A stretch of 52,561 nucleotides of DNA. Source: Gemmatimonadales bacterium. Lineage in GTDB: Bacteria; Gemmatimonadota; Gemmatimonadetes; Gemmatimonadales; GWC2-71-9. How positions within the stretch are numbered: position 1 is the first letter of the stretch; each line of letters begins with the position of its first letter. Under the pieces are notes generated by a model. That model searched no databases. It was not told the origin of the DNA and saw only the letters and a program-made list of their open reading frames with translations. Shown piece by piece: positions 7,976 to 17,405 of this stretch. Position numbers and translations under genes: made by a program. The DNA is taken from contig DASUJH010000040.1 in assembly GCA_036279355.1 (NCBI GenBank), positions 1-52,561 of the forward strand, given 5' to 3'.

Positions 7976-8509
7976 TCAACCGGTCGCGAAATCGGCGAGC
8001 GCCTGGCGCAGCCGGGCGCGCGCCCGGAAGAGCTGCGCCTTCGAGGTGCCGGGACGGGTACCGAGAGCGCGGGCAATCTCCTCGTGGGTATAGCCCTCGA
8101 CGTCGTGCATCACGAACACGGCGCGGTACCGCTCAGGCAGCGCGTCGATCGCCTGGTGCAGCCGGGCCTTGAGGTCCGGGTCCGGCGCGCGCTCCGCCAG
8201 GTCGGGCAACTCGGCCTGGTCCATCACGACCTCCCGCACCTCACGCCGCTTGGTCCGGCGCAGGCCATTGAGCCCTACCGATGTCGCGATCGCGCAGAGC
8301 CAGGTCGAGAGTGAGGACTCGCCGCGGAACTCGGCCAGCCGCGCGAAGGCTCGGATGAAGGTCTCCTGGGTGTAGTCCTGCGCACGATCCATGTCGCCCG
8401 CCAGCCGGTATACGAGGCGGAAGATCCGGTCCACGTATCGATCGTAGAGCTCGCGTTCGGCGCTCGCGTCTCCCGCCAGCACGCGCGCGATCAGGATGCG
8501 GTCGTCCAC
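7976..8509 (-). CDS. ECF-family RNA polymerase sigma factor
   Basis: 177 residues, GTG start at 8507-8509 with GGAG five bases upstream. Region sigma-2 (about 20-82) contains LYDRYVDRIFRLVYRLAGD, AQDYTQETFIRAF and the promoter-melting stretch ending in STWLCAIATSVGLNGLRR. Region sigma-4 (about 115-170) contains LPERYRAVFVMHDVEGYTHEEIARALG, then a helix-turn-helix with the usual S-K-A-Q-L-F-R-A-R recognition helix. There is no sigma-1.1 or sigma-3, as expected for group 4. It is the first gene of a six-gene unit continuing to 529. It recruits core polymerase to stress or envelope promoters; the candidate promoters at 8544-8573, 5511-5540 and 8632-8659 would be its first targets. Confidence 0.93.
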   Translation of the reverse strand: MDDRILIARVLAGDASAERELYDRYVDRIFRLVYRLAGDMDRAQDYTQETFIRAFARLAEFRGESSLSTWLCAIATSVGLNGLRRTKRREVREVVMDQAELPDLAERAPDPDLKARLHQAIDALPERYRAVFVMHDVEGYTHEEIARALGTRPGTSKAQLFRARARLRQALADFATG

Positions 8510-8543
8510 CGGGCTCCAAGGCGAGGGGTCGTCCGGCGTCTGC

Positions 8544-8573
8544 CCTCTGACACCGGCGGCCGGGAAAGGGTTG
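8544..8573 (-). promoter_or_regulatory. Candidate autoregulated ECF promoter of the sigma operon
   Basis: On the minus strand GCGCAACCCTTT (CAACCCTT at 8573-8566) is followed by GTCAGAGG (8551-8544). AAC and GTC are the two elements expected of an ECF-type promoter. A start near 8537 would give a leader of about 28 nt containing the GGAG ribosome-binding site of the sigma gene. The same pattern with the same spacing recurs at 5511-5540 and, on the other strand, at 8632-8659. Confidence 0.55.
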
Positions 8574-8631
8574 CGCGTAGTCGTACCGGGCTCAGCCGGG
8601 CCGCACCGCCTGCGCTCCGCTCTACGGGCAG

Positions 8632-8659
8632 CAACCCAATCGCGATTCAGTGCATCTCA
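8632..8659 (+). promoter_or_regulatory. Candidate divergent ECF promoter
   Basis: CAACCCAA at 8632-8639 and ATCTCA at 8654-8659 reproduce the spacing and core bases of the two minus-strand candidates, here pointing right. A transcript would begin near 8666, at or next to ATG 8668, so the small gene there would be leaderless or nearly so. Confidence 0.42.
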
Positions 8660-8667
8660 CTGCTCGT

Positions 8668-8937
8668 ATGGATGACACTTCGACCGGGCACACGCCGCCG
8701 GATGCGCCTCCGATGCAGACGGAGCCGGCGCGCGGCGCTGGAGACATGATGATGCAGCAGGAAAGTCAGAGGTCGGTCTATCGCATGCTCGACGCGGACG
8801 GCCGCACGGTCGGCCGGATCGTCGACGCGACCGGCCAACCGCCGGTCGGGCGGGGTGCCGGAACGGTGCTCCTGAGGCCACCCCTGCCTGGGTCGGCGAC
8901 AAGGGCGCAAGTCATTATTCCGCAATCGCTTCGATAG
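8668..8937 (+). CDS. Small hypothetical protein, possible ECF target
   Basis: 89 residues from ATG 8668-8670; an upstream start at 8650 in the same frame would add six residues but would lie inside the candidate promoter. The N-terminus is Pro/Thr/Met-rich and probably disordered. The middle, QRSVYRMLDADGRTVGRIVDATG, looks like a short beta-rich module, and the end is hydrophobic (TRAQVIIPQSLR). There is no signal peptide, membrane segment or known motif. Support comes from GC-rich third positions in its central part and from the ECF-type promoter ending just before it. It could also be a chance frame. Confidence 0.45.
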   Translation: MDDTSTGHTPPDAPPMQTEPARGAGDMMMQQESQRSVYRMLDADGRTVGRIVDATGQPPVGRGAGTVLLRPPLPGSATRAQVIIPQSLR

Positions 8938-8948
8938 CAGCATCAGGA

Positions 8949-8978
8949 TTGCCTCGCGGGGCCGGGCCCGAGTATATT
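8949..8978 (+). promoter_or_regulatory. Candidate housekeeping promoter of gyrA
   Basis: TTGCCT (8949-8954) and TATATT (8973-8978) are separated by 18 bp and stand about 55 bp before the gyrA start. They match the sigma-70 consensus at 4/6 and 5/6 positions. Nothing else in the 8938-9033 gap competes. Confidence 0.5.
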
Positions 8979-9033
8979 TGTAGGTTCTCGGGCCGGACCT
9001 CCGGCTCGTCGTGTACCCTCGCCTCCGGCGCCC

Positions 9034-11520
9034 ATGACCGCACCCAACTCGCGCGAACGCATCCTGCCCCGGCTCATCGAAGAGGAAATGCAGCAGTCGT
9101 TCATCAACTACTCGATGAGCGTCATCGTCTCCCGCGCCTTGCCGGACGTGCGTGACGGCCTGAAGCCGGTGCACCGCCGGATCCTTTACGCGATGAACGA
9201 GCTCGGCCTGGTGCCGGGCCGGGCGTACAAGAAGTCGGCGACGGTGGTCGGCGACGTGCTGGGCAAGTACCACCCGCACGGCGATGCGTCGGTTTACGAC
9301 GCGCTCGTGCGCATGGTGCAAGAGTTCTCGCTGCGCTATCCGCTCATCGACGGCCAGGGCAACTTCGGCTCGGTTGACGGCGACCCCGCGGCGGCCTACC
9401 GATACACCGAGGCACGCCTCACGCGGGTCGCCATCGCGATGCTGGAGGACATCGACAAGAACACCGTCAACTTCCAGCCCAACTTCGACGACCGACTCCA
9501 GGAACCCACGGTCCTCCCGTCGAAGATCCCCAACCTCCTCGTCAACGGCTCGAGCGGCATCGCGGTGGGCATGGCCACCAACATTCCGCCGCACAACCTG
9601 CGCGAGGTGGCCAAGGCGGTCGAGATTCTGATCGACAACCCCGACGCGACCATCTCCGAGCTCAGGAAGGCGATCAAGGGTCCCGACTTCCCCACCGGCG
9701 CCTACATCTACGGCCGGGAGGGCATCAAGGACGCCTACGAGAACGGCCGCGGCCGCGTGGTCATGCGTGCCCGGGCGCAGATCGAGGAGAAGGAGTCGAG
9801 CGGCAAGTCGCAGATCGTGGTCACCGAGATCCCGTACCAGGTGAACAAGGAGAACCTGGTCAAGTCCATCGCCGAGATGGCGATGGCCAAGAAGATCGAG
9901 GGCATCTCGGGGGTGAACGACGAGTCGGACAAGGACGGCATGCGGATCGTGATCGAGCTCAAGCGCGACGCGATTCCCAACGTCGTGCTGAACCAGCTCT
10001 ACAAGCACACCGCCATGCAGTCGACCTTCGGCGTCATCATGCTCGCCCTCGACCACGGCGCGCCCAAGGTGATGAACCTGAAGGAAATCCTCGGGCGCTT
10101 CGTCGAGCACCGGCACGAGATCGTGGTCCGCCGGACCCAGTTCGATCTCGAGGCGGCCGAGGCCCGCGAGCACATCCTCGAAGGGCTCAAGATCGCGGTC
10201 GATAACATCGACGACGTGGTCGCGATCATCCGGCAGTCGAAGGACGTGCCGGATGCTGATGCGCGGCTTCGCAAGCGGTTCGGCCTCTCCGAAAAGCAGA
10301 GCGACGCGATCCTCAACATGCGGCTCGCCAAGCTCACCGGGCTGGAGATCGAAAAGCTCGAGGCCGAGCTCAAGGAGGTGCGCGCCACGATCAAGGAGCT
10401 GAAGAGCATTCTCGCCTCGCGCCCCAAGCGGATGGCCATTCTCAAGGACGAGATGGCCGAGGTCGCCAAGGATTTCGGCGACGACCGCCGCACCGAGATC
10501 GTGGCCGACCAGGGCGAGTTCACGGTCGAGGATCTGATCGCCGAGGAAGATATGGTCATCACCATCTCCCACTCGGGCTACATCAAGCGGATTCCGGTCT
10601 CGACCTACAAGCGCCAACGGCGCGGCGGGCGCGGGCTCAACGGCGCCGACCTGAAGGAAAACGACTGGGTCGAGCACCTGTTCATCGCGAGCACGCACGA
10701 CTACCTCATGTTCTTCACCACCCGGGGACAGGCGTACTGGCTCAAGGTGCACGAGATCCCGCAGGCGAGCCGCGCCGCGCGGGGCAAGCCGGTGGTGAAC
10801 TGCGTCGCGATCAAGCCGGACGAGCAAATCGCGGCACTCGTGCCGGTGCGCGACTTCACCGAGGACAAGTGCCTCATCTTCGCCACCCGCGGCGGCACGG
10901 TGAAAAAGACGGTGCTCTCGGCCTACGGAAACGTCCGGACCAACGGCATCTGCGCCATCAACGTCGAGAAGGGCGACGAGCTGATCGATGTCCAGGTCTG
11001 CGATGCCAACAGCGACGTGATCCTCGGCACCCGGCAGGGCATGAGCATCCGGTTTCACCAGGGCGACGTGCGCGACATGGGCCGCGCCACGACCGGAGTG
11101 AAGGGCATCGAGCTGGACAAGGACGATGCGGTCATCGGCATGGTCGTCGTGCGGCGTGACGCCACGATCCTCGTCGTAAGCGAGAAGGGGTACGGCAAGC
11201 GGAGCGAACTCACCGAGTACCGGGTTCAGCGGCGGGGCGGGAAGGGGATCATCACCTTCAAGGTGACCGAAAAGACCGGCACCATCGTGGCACTCAAGGA
11301 AGTGATCCCCGAGGACGAGCTCATGATGATCACGCGCCACGGCATCATCATCCGCGTGCCGGTGAACGGCATTCGCGTCATCGGGCGCAACACCCAGGGG
11401 GTGCGGGTCATGCACCTCGATCCGGGCGACGCCGTGGTGGACGTGGCCCGCGTGGTGAAGGAAGACGAGACCGGGACCGAAGTGGTGGGCGACGTGGAGC
11501 CGGAGCCCGCCGCCGAGTGA
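9034..11520 (+). CDS. gyrA: DNA gyrase subunit A
   Basis: 828 residues. GyrA cuts and rejoins DNA within the A2B2 gyrase that introduces negative supercoils. The N-terminal winged-helix/tower region has the catalytic tyrosine in [11 protein letters not shown] (Y124), the GDxxVYD quinolone-determining loop (residues 83-89) and the [24 protein letters not shown] block. The C-terminal beta-pinwheel holds repeated blades ([17 protein letters not shown], [12 protein letters not shown]) and a canonical GyrA box QRRGGKG (about residues 736-742), which separates GyrA from ParC. The residue matching E. coli Ser83 is alanine (A85), while the Asp87 equivalent (D89) is kept. No gyrB is nearby. The length is within the normal range. 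Confidence 0.98.
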   Translation: MTAPNSRERILPRLIEEEMQQSFINYSMSVIVSRALPDVRDGLKPVHRRILYAMNELGLVPGRAYKKSATVVGDVLGKYHPHGDASVYDALVRMVQEFSLRYPLIDGQGNFGSVDGDPAAAYRYTEARLTRVAIAMLEDIDKNTVNFQPNFDDRLQEPTVLPSKIPNLLVNGSSGIAVGMATNIPPHNLREVAKAVEILIDNPDATISELRKAIKGPDFPTGAYIYGREGIKDAYENGRGRVVMRARAQIEEKESSGKSQIVVTEIPYQVNKENLVKSIAEMAMAKKIEGISGVNDESDKDGMRIVIELKRDAIPNVVLNQLYKHTAMQSTFGVIMLALDHGAPKVMNLKEILGRFVEHRHEIVVRRTQFDLEAAEAREHILEGLKIAVDNIDDVVAIIRQSKDVPDADARLRKRFGLSEKQSDAILNMRLAKLTGLEIEKLEAELKEVRATIKELKSILASRPKRMAILKDEMAEVAKDFGDDRRTEIVADQGEFTVEDLIAEEDMVITISHSGYIKRIPVSTYKRQRRGGRGLNGADLKENDWVEHLFIASTHDYLMFFTTRGQAYWLKVHEIPQASRAARGKPVVNCVAIKPDEQIAALVPVRDFTEDKCLIFATRGGTVKKTVLSAYGNVRTNGICAINVEKGDELIDVQVCDANSDVILGTRQGMSIRFHQGDVRDMGRATTGVKGIELDKDDAVIGMVVVRRDATILVVSEKGYGKRSELTEYRVQRRGGKGIITFKVTEKTGTIVALKEVIPEDELMMITRHGIIIRVPVNGIRVIGRNTQGVRVMHLDPGDAVVDVARVVKEDETGTEVVGDVEPEPAAE

Positions 11521-11615
11521 TGCGGCGGCGCGATCCGCGCTCGTACGACCGCCCCACGGCCTGACCGCCCGCCCGGCCTTCTGCCCAGGGCGGTGGATCG
11601 CGTACCTTTGACGCT

Positions 11616-13042
<1,427 letters not shown>

Positions 13043-13046
<4 letters not shown>

Positions 13047-14161
13047 AGAATCGCCGCTGCCCGCGGTGTCACGCCCACTACGCTTCACCCGCCCGCTTCT
13101 GCACCCGCGACGGCACGCCGCTGGTCGAAGTGGACGCCGGCGCCGGGCCCCGCCCCGCATCGCGTGTCCCGCCTGAACAGGAGGCCGGGGGCGCACTGGA
13201 CGGCGGGGCCGAATCGTCGGCCGGAGCCGGTCCTGGCGCGCGCGCCGACGCGATCTACACCAGCCTCACCGGGCAGGTGCTCGACGGCCGCTATCAGATA
13301 ACCCGGCGCCTGGGCGAGGGCGGGATGTCGTACGTCTATCTGGCCCAAGCCATCGGGGACGGACGGGCAGTCGCGGTCAAGGTGTTGACGCCCCGGCTCT
13401 CGCGGGACCCCGGCTCGGTCGAGCGACTTCGGCGGGAAGCCTCGATCGCGATGCGGCTCGATCACCCGAACGTCTGCCCCATTCTCCGCGTCGGCGAGAC
13501 GCCCGATGGTCTGCTCTATCTCGTCATGCCGTACCTCGAGGGCGAGGCGCTGAGCGACGTCGAGACCCGCCGCGGACCACTCTCGCCCGCCGAAGGGATT
13601 CCGCTGTTGGTCCAGATGTGCCGGGGCCTTCAACACGCCCACGAGCTGCAGATCGTCCATCGCGATCTCAAGCCGGAGAACATCATGCTGGTGCCGGACC
13701 GGGCGGCGGCCGAGCAGCCGGGTGCGGCGCTCCGCACCCGCGCGGTGGTCATGGACTTCGGGCTCGCCAAGGAGCGGCGCGCCGGCCCCGAGGTCGTCAA
13801 GCTCACGGCGACCGGGATCGTGCTCGGCACCCCGGAGTTCATGAGTCCCGAGCAGATCCGGGGCAAGCCGCTCGACGGGCGCAGCGACGTCTACTCGCTC
13901 GGCGTGCTCGCGTTCGAGATGTTCACCGGACGCTTGCCCTTTTCGGGCAAGACGGCGCAGGAAGCGATGCTCGCCCGGCTCAAGGGCGGGCCGCAGCGGC
14001 TCCGCGCCGTACGCCCCGAGCTCCCCTCCAAGCTCGACGCCATCATCGCGCGCGCGCTCGAGATCCGCCCTGACGACCGCTATGCCTCAATGAACGAGAT
14101 GTCCGACGCGCTGGCCGGCGCGGGCAGCACCGGCGTGTTCGCGCGGATCTTCGGCCGCTAG
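13043..14161 (+). CDS. Ser/Thr protein kinase with N-terminal zinc ribbon
   Basis: 372 residues, TTG start at 13043-13045 overlapping the previous TGA (TTGA). The N-terminus has a half zinc ribbon, CPRCHAHYASPARFCTRDG (C6, C9, C20), typical of a class of bacterial kinases. The kinase domain spans about 80-365. It has the glycine loop LGEGGMSYVY, lysine in VAVKVL, catalytic loop HRDLKPEN, DFG in VVMDFGLAKE, APE-like TPEFMSPEQI and the structural D-x-R in PDDRYAS. All catalytic residues are present, so it should be active (Hanks type). No transmembrane segment or extracellular sensor follows, so it appears cytosolic. Coupling with the upstream diguanylate cyclase suggests a joint signalling role. 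Confidence 0.94.
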
Positions 14162-14281
14162 GTCGGCGCACCGCGGGGCGCCAGCGCGCCCGTGACGGCC
14201 GACACCGCCCCTCGCCCCTCCGCAACGTTCAATTGACCCGGCGTACCGCCCGCCCCGACTCCCACCGTGAGGTCCCGGATC

Positions 14282-14782
14282 ATGCGCGTCCACCAGTTCC
14301 CACTCGCGACGCTGCTGGCTGCGGCCATCGCGCTTCCCGCCTGCGGCAGCAAGCCCTCGCCCGATGCCAACCCGGCGGGGACGGCGTCCGTCTACTCGTC
14401 GCACGGCGACAGCGGAGCCAGGCAAAATGGTATCGCGCAGACCGCGACCGGTTCCGAGCTCGAGGCGCCGGCGCGGCTCCGCGGCTTCGTTCCCCGGATC
14501 GATGCGATGGCACAGGAGCCGCTCGACCGCTTCAACAAGAACCTGACCGCCTACAAGAACACGTTGGGCGATGTGGTGAAAGCGATGGCTTCGGATCGGA
14601 CCCGGCTGGGCCTGCCGGGCACCGGTACCTTCAGTGAACTAAGCGATTCGATGCTGAACGAGATCGGCGGCGGTACCGGTTTCGCGCCGCCGATGAGCGA
14701 CGCGCAGCGCCAGCGGCTGATCGGCCAGCTTCACCGGCTGATCGGGATGTACGAGTCGGACGTGGGGAGGGCGAGCCGCTGA
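14282..14782 (+). CDS. Small lipoprotein of unknown function
   Basis: 166 residues from ATG 14282-14284, chosen because TGAGG lies nine bases upstream; a GTG at 14267 overlaps that element. The lipoprotein signal MRVHQFPLATLLAAAIALPACGSK has lipobox LPAC. The mature protein is polar at first, then helical (IDAMAQEPLDRFNKNLTAYKNTLGDVVKAM, QRQRLIGQLHRLIGMYESDV). I recognise no family. Its last 52 bp overlap the 3' end of the convergent flavoprotein gene. Confidence 0.7.
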   Translation: MRVHQFPLATLLAAAIALPACGSKPSPDANPAGTASVYSSHGDSGARQNGIAQTATGSELEAPARLRGFVPRIDAMAQEPLDRFNKNLTAYKNTLGDVVKAMASDRTRLGLPGTGTFSELSDSMLNEIGGGTGFAPPMSDAQRQRLIGQLHRLIGMYESDVGRASR

Positions 14783-15894
14783 AACCGCCGCATGAATCGC
14801 CGATCGATGCGATCCTTGAGTCGCATCGCCCAGCGGGCCCTGAGCGCGAGCGGGCCGTACGAGAGAATGGCCCGCCCATCGCCGGTGTTGAAGAGCGCGA
14901 GAAAGCGGTGCTGCGGGGAGTAGGATCGCGAGGGGTCACGTCCGTGGCATGCGGCGGCGAGGTTGTCGCGGAGCACCGGGCCTTCGCGCACGGCGTATAC
15001 GCCGGCCTTGGGGGTCGCCGGGTACGCGGCGAGCGTGGCGGCGTCGCCGGCGGCGAAGATGCGTGGGTCCGAGAGGGAGCGGAGCCGGTCGTCGACCAGA
15101 AGAAATCCGCGCGCATCGGTCTCGAGCGCGGAGGCGCGGAGCAGGTCGCTCGGGCCCGCGCCCGCCGCCCAGACCAGCAGATGCATCGGGACCGTGCTGC
15201 CATCGGCCAACGTTGCCCCGCGGCCATCGACCGCGTGGACTTGGGCGCCGAGCTTGAGCTCGATGCCGTTGAGCGCGAGGGCTCGACGCACCTTCCGCCG
15301 CGCCGCCGGCGCACGGTCGGGCACCACCTCGGAGCCCGATTCCAGCAGCGCCACCCGCGCCGATGCGGCCGCAGAAAGCGTCCGGAGCCGCGCCCGGAGT
15401 GCCAGAGCCACCTCGGCGCCCGCGGCGCCGCCGCCCACCACGACCACGCGCAAGGCACTGCCGTGCTCGGCCGCTGCTTGCTCGAGGGCCGGCACGATCA
15501 CTTCCGCGCGATCGATGGGCTTTACGACGAGCGCGTGCTCCCGCACGCCGGGGAGATCGGTGCCGCGCACGGTCGAGCCGGTGGCGACCGACAGAAGATC
15601 GTAGCCGATGCGGCGACCGTCCTCGAGCTCGACCTCGCGCTCGGCGGGCAGGATCCGCCGCGCACGGCTGCAGACAAACGTCACGCCCGCCCGCGCCGTG
15701 GTCGCCTCGAGGTCGAACGACAGCTCTTCCGTCCGATATCGGCCGCCGATCAACCCCGGCACCATCCCGGAGTACGCCTGGTGGCGCACCGGCGAGACCA
15801 GCGTCGCGTCGACCGGACCGAACAATCCGCGGGCAAGGCCCTCGAGCACGAAGAGGTGCGCATGGCCGCCGCCGAGCAGCACAAGACGGGTCAT
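14731..15894 (-). CDS. FAD-dependent pyridine nucleotide-disulfide oxidoreductase, NDH-2-like
   Basis: 387 residues. The FAD-binding Rossmann motif is at the N-terminus (LVLLGGGHAHLFVLEGLAR, about 4-22). The GMVPGLIGGRY block (43-53) is seen in NDH-2-like proteins and in oxidoreductases linked to selenide water dikinase. A second dinucleotide-binding motif VVVVGGGAAGAEVALAL lies near residue 150, and the second FAD motif DPRIFAAGDAATL near 278. There is no redox CxxC pair, so it is more like a type II NADH dehydrogenase than a disulfide reductase, and a membrane-associated electron-transfer role is likely. The exact acceptor cannot be told. It is convergent with, and overlaps by 52 bp, the lipoprotein gene. 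Confidence 0.82.
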   Translation of the reverse strand: MTRLVLLGGGHAHLFVLEGLARGLFGPVDATLVSPVRHQAYSGMVPGLIGGRYRTEELSFDLEATTARAGVTFVCSRARRILPAEREVELEDGRRIGYDLLSVATGSTVRGTDLPGVREHALVVKPIDRAEVIVPALEQAAAEHGSALRVVVVGGGAAGAEVALALRARLRTLSAAASARVALLESGSEVVPDRAPAARRKVRRALALNGIELKLGAQVHAVDGRGATLADGSTVPMHLLVWAAGAGPSDLLRASALETDARGFLLVDDRLRSLSDPRIFAAGDAATLAAYPATPKAGVYAVREGPVLRDNLAAACHGRDPSRSYSPQHRFLALFNTGDGRAILSYGPLALRARWAMRLKDRIDRRFMRRFQRLALPTSDSYIPISR

Positions 15895-15942
15895 GGGGTT
15901 CCAGTCACCTCGAATGAACCGTTACCGACAGCGAGTCCGAAT

Positions 15943-16098
15943 ATGCCGACGAACCCGCGAAAGGGCAGACCGAAGTCTCCGCGCCCCGCCCCCCAGGATC
16001 CGGACCGGCGCACGACAAGCCAGCCGCCGCCAGAGAAGGACCCGGCCGAGGAGGGCTCCTCGGGCCGGGTGCCGCGTCCGCCGGAGCCGTCCCCGTAA
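15943..16098 (+). CDS. Possible small Pro/Lys-rich peptide
   Basis: 51 residues from ATG 15943 to TAA 16096-16098, composed mainly of P, K, R, E, S and D, with no hydrophobic segment. It fills the 270-bp gap between the flavoprotein and hemA genes. There is no clear ribosome-binding site and no recognised family. Disordered short proteins of this type are often annotated in GC-rich genomes without proof, so I keep this as a weak call. Confidence 0.28.
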   Translation: MPTNPRKGRPKSPRPAPQDPDRRTTSQPPPEKDPAEEGSSGRVPRPPEPSP

Positions 16099-16166
16099 GA
16101 TTACGGAGGTGGATCTCCGCGCCTGCGCGGATTGCGGCAGCACGCGGCCTGCTCTAGCGTTGATCC

Positions 16167-17369
16167 GTGCCCACCGCGCTACAGCTCCAGCTTGCCGGCA
16201 TCAGCCATCACACGGCCGACGTGGGCCTCCGGGAGCGGCTTTCGCTCGAACCGGAGGCGATTGCCGCGTGGCTCGCGCGCGAGCGCGACGCCGGGCGGCC
16301 CAGCGTGGTCCTCGCGACCTGCAACCGCGTCGAGCTCTACTGGTGGGGCGACGCGGAGGAGCGCCGGCTGCACGTGCTCGCGGCCGAGCGGGGCGTCGCG
16401 CTGCCACCACCGGCGAGCTACGAGCTGAGCGGTACCCAGACCGTGCGGCACCTCTTCCGGGTCGCAGCGGGGCTCGACTCCCAGGTGTTCGGCGAGCGCG
16501 AGATCCTGGGCCAGGTGCGGCGCGCGCACGAGCTCGCCCGCGCGGCCGGCGCCACCAACTGGCAGATCGACGCGGCGTTCTGCGCCGCGCTCACGGCCGG
16601 GCGCCGCACTCGGCACGAAACCACGCTGGGCCTCCACCCGGCGTCGGTGAGCAGCGCTGCGCTTTCGCACGCGCGGCTCTGCTGGGGAGGCTCGCTCGCG
16701 GGGCGCGCCGTGCTCGTGCTCGGCGCGGGCGAGGCGGCCGAGGGCGTGCTCCGCGCACTCGAGGATGAGCCGGGCGGCTCGGCCATCGTCGTGAATCACC
16801 ACGACGACCGCGCCAGCGCGCTCGCCGCGACGAGCGACGTGGCGGCCAGCGCGCACTGGGATGAATTGCCCGCTGCGCTCGCCGATGCCGACGTCGTGGT
16901 CACGGCGACGGCGTCGCCGCATCCCGTCCTCTCGGCCGCGGCGCTCGAGGCGGCCGTGGCGGCGCGCGCGGGGCGTCCGATCGTGGTGCTCGATCTGGCC
17001 GTGCCCCGCAATGTCGAATCCCTCGCCCGCGACGTGCCGGGCGTGCGGCTGTTCGATCTCGACGATCTCCGCATGCAGCACTGCCCCGTCACCGCAAGCA
17101 CGTCGCCCGCGCTCGACGCCGCCGAAGAGATTCTGCGGCAGGAGCTGGTGCAGTTCCGCCGGCTGCTCCGAAATCGCGCCGCCGCGCCGCACCTGGCCGA
17201 GCTGCACCGGCTCGGCGCGCGGCTTGCCGCCGAAGAAGCAGAGCGCGCGCTGGCCGAGCTGCCGTCGCTCACCGAGCGCGAGCAGGAGGTACTGCGCCGG
17301 ATGACGAGCCGGCTCGTCCGGCGGCTGCTCTACCCTGCCAGCAAGGCAATCCGCGAGCGCGAAGGCTGA
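16167..17369 (+). CDS. hemA: Glutamyl-tRNA reductase
   Basis: 400 residues, GTG start. This enzyme makes glutamate-1-semialdehyde from Glu-tRNA(Glu) with NADPH, the first step of C5-pathway tetrapyrrole synthesis. The N-terminal catalytic domain begins LQLAGISHHTADVGLRERL and has the thioester cysteine in ATCNRVELY (C52), with AGLDSQVFGEREILGQVR further on. The NADPH domain has VLVLGAGEAAEGVL and VVTATASPHPVL, then VLDLAVPRNVE. The C-terminal dimerisation helix is complete. The length is slightly short of the common 410-450 residues. The other heme gene in view, hemH, is convergent 36 bp downstream. Confidence 0.96.
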   Translation: MPTALQLQLAGISHHTADVGLRERLSLEPEAIAAWLARERDAGRPSVVLATCNRVELYWWGDAEERRLHVLAAERGVALPPPASYELSGTQTVRHLFRVAAGLDSQVFGEREILGQVRRAHELARAAGATNWQIDAAFCAALTAGRRTRHETTLGLHPASVSSAALSHARLCWGGSLAGRAVLVLGAGEAAEGVLRALEDEPGGSAIVVNHHDDRASALAATSDVAASAHWDELPAALADADVVVTATASPHPVLSAAALEAAVAARAGRPIVVLDLAVPRNVESLARDVPGVRLFDLDDLRMQHCPVTASTSPALDAAEEILRQELVQFRRLLRNRAAAPHLAELHRLGARLAAEEAERALAELPSLTEREQEVLRRMTSRLVRRLLYPASKAIREREG

Positions 17370-17405
17370 CGCAGCAGCGACGCCGCCTCGCGCGCGGCGG
17401 GTGCA

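Noticed and set aside
8647-11415. A 922-codon frame antisense to gyrA
   Set aside because: It is composed of H, D, V, L and R repeats typical of the reverse strand of a GC-rich gene. gyrA on the plus strand is unmistakable.
17360-17400. Bidirectional terminator between hemA and hemH
   Set aside because: CGCCGC/GCGGCG can form a stem but there is no U-tract on either strand, so it is not reported as a terminator.
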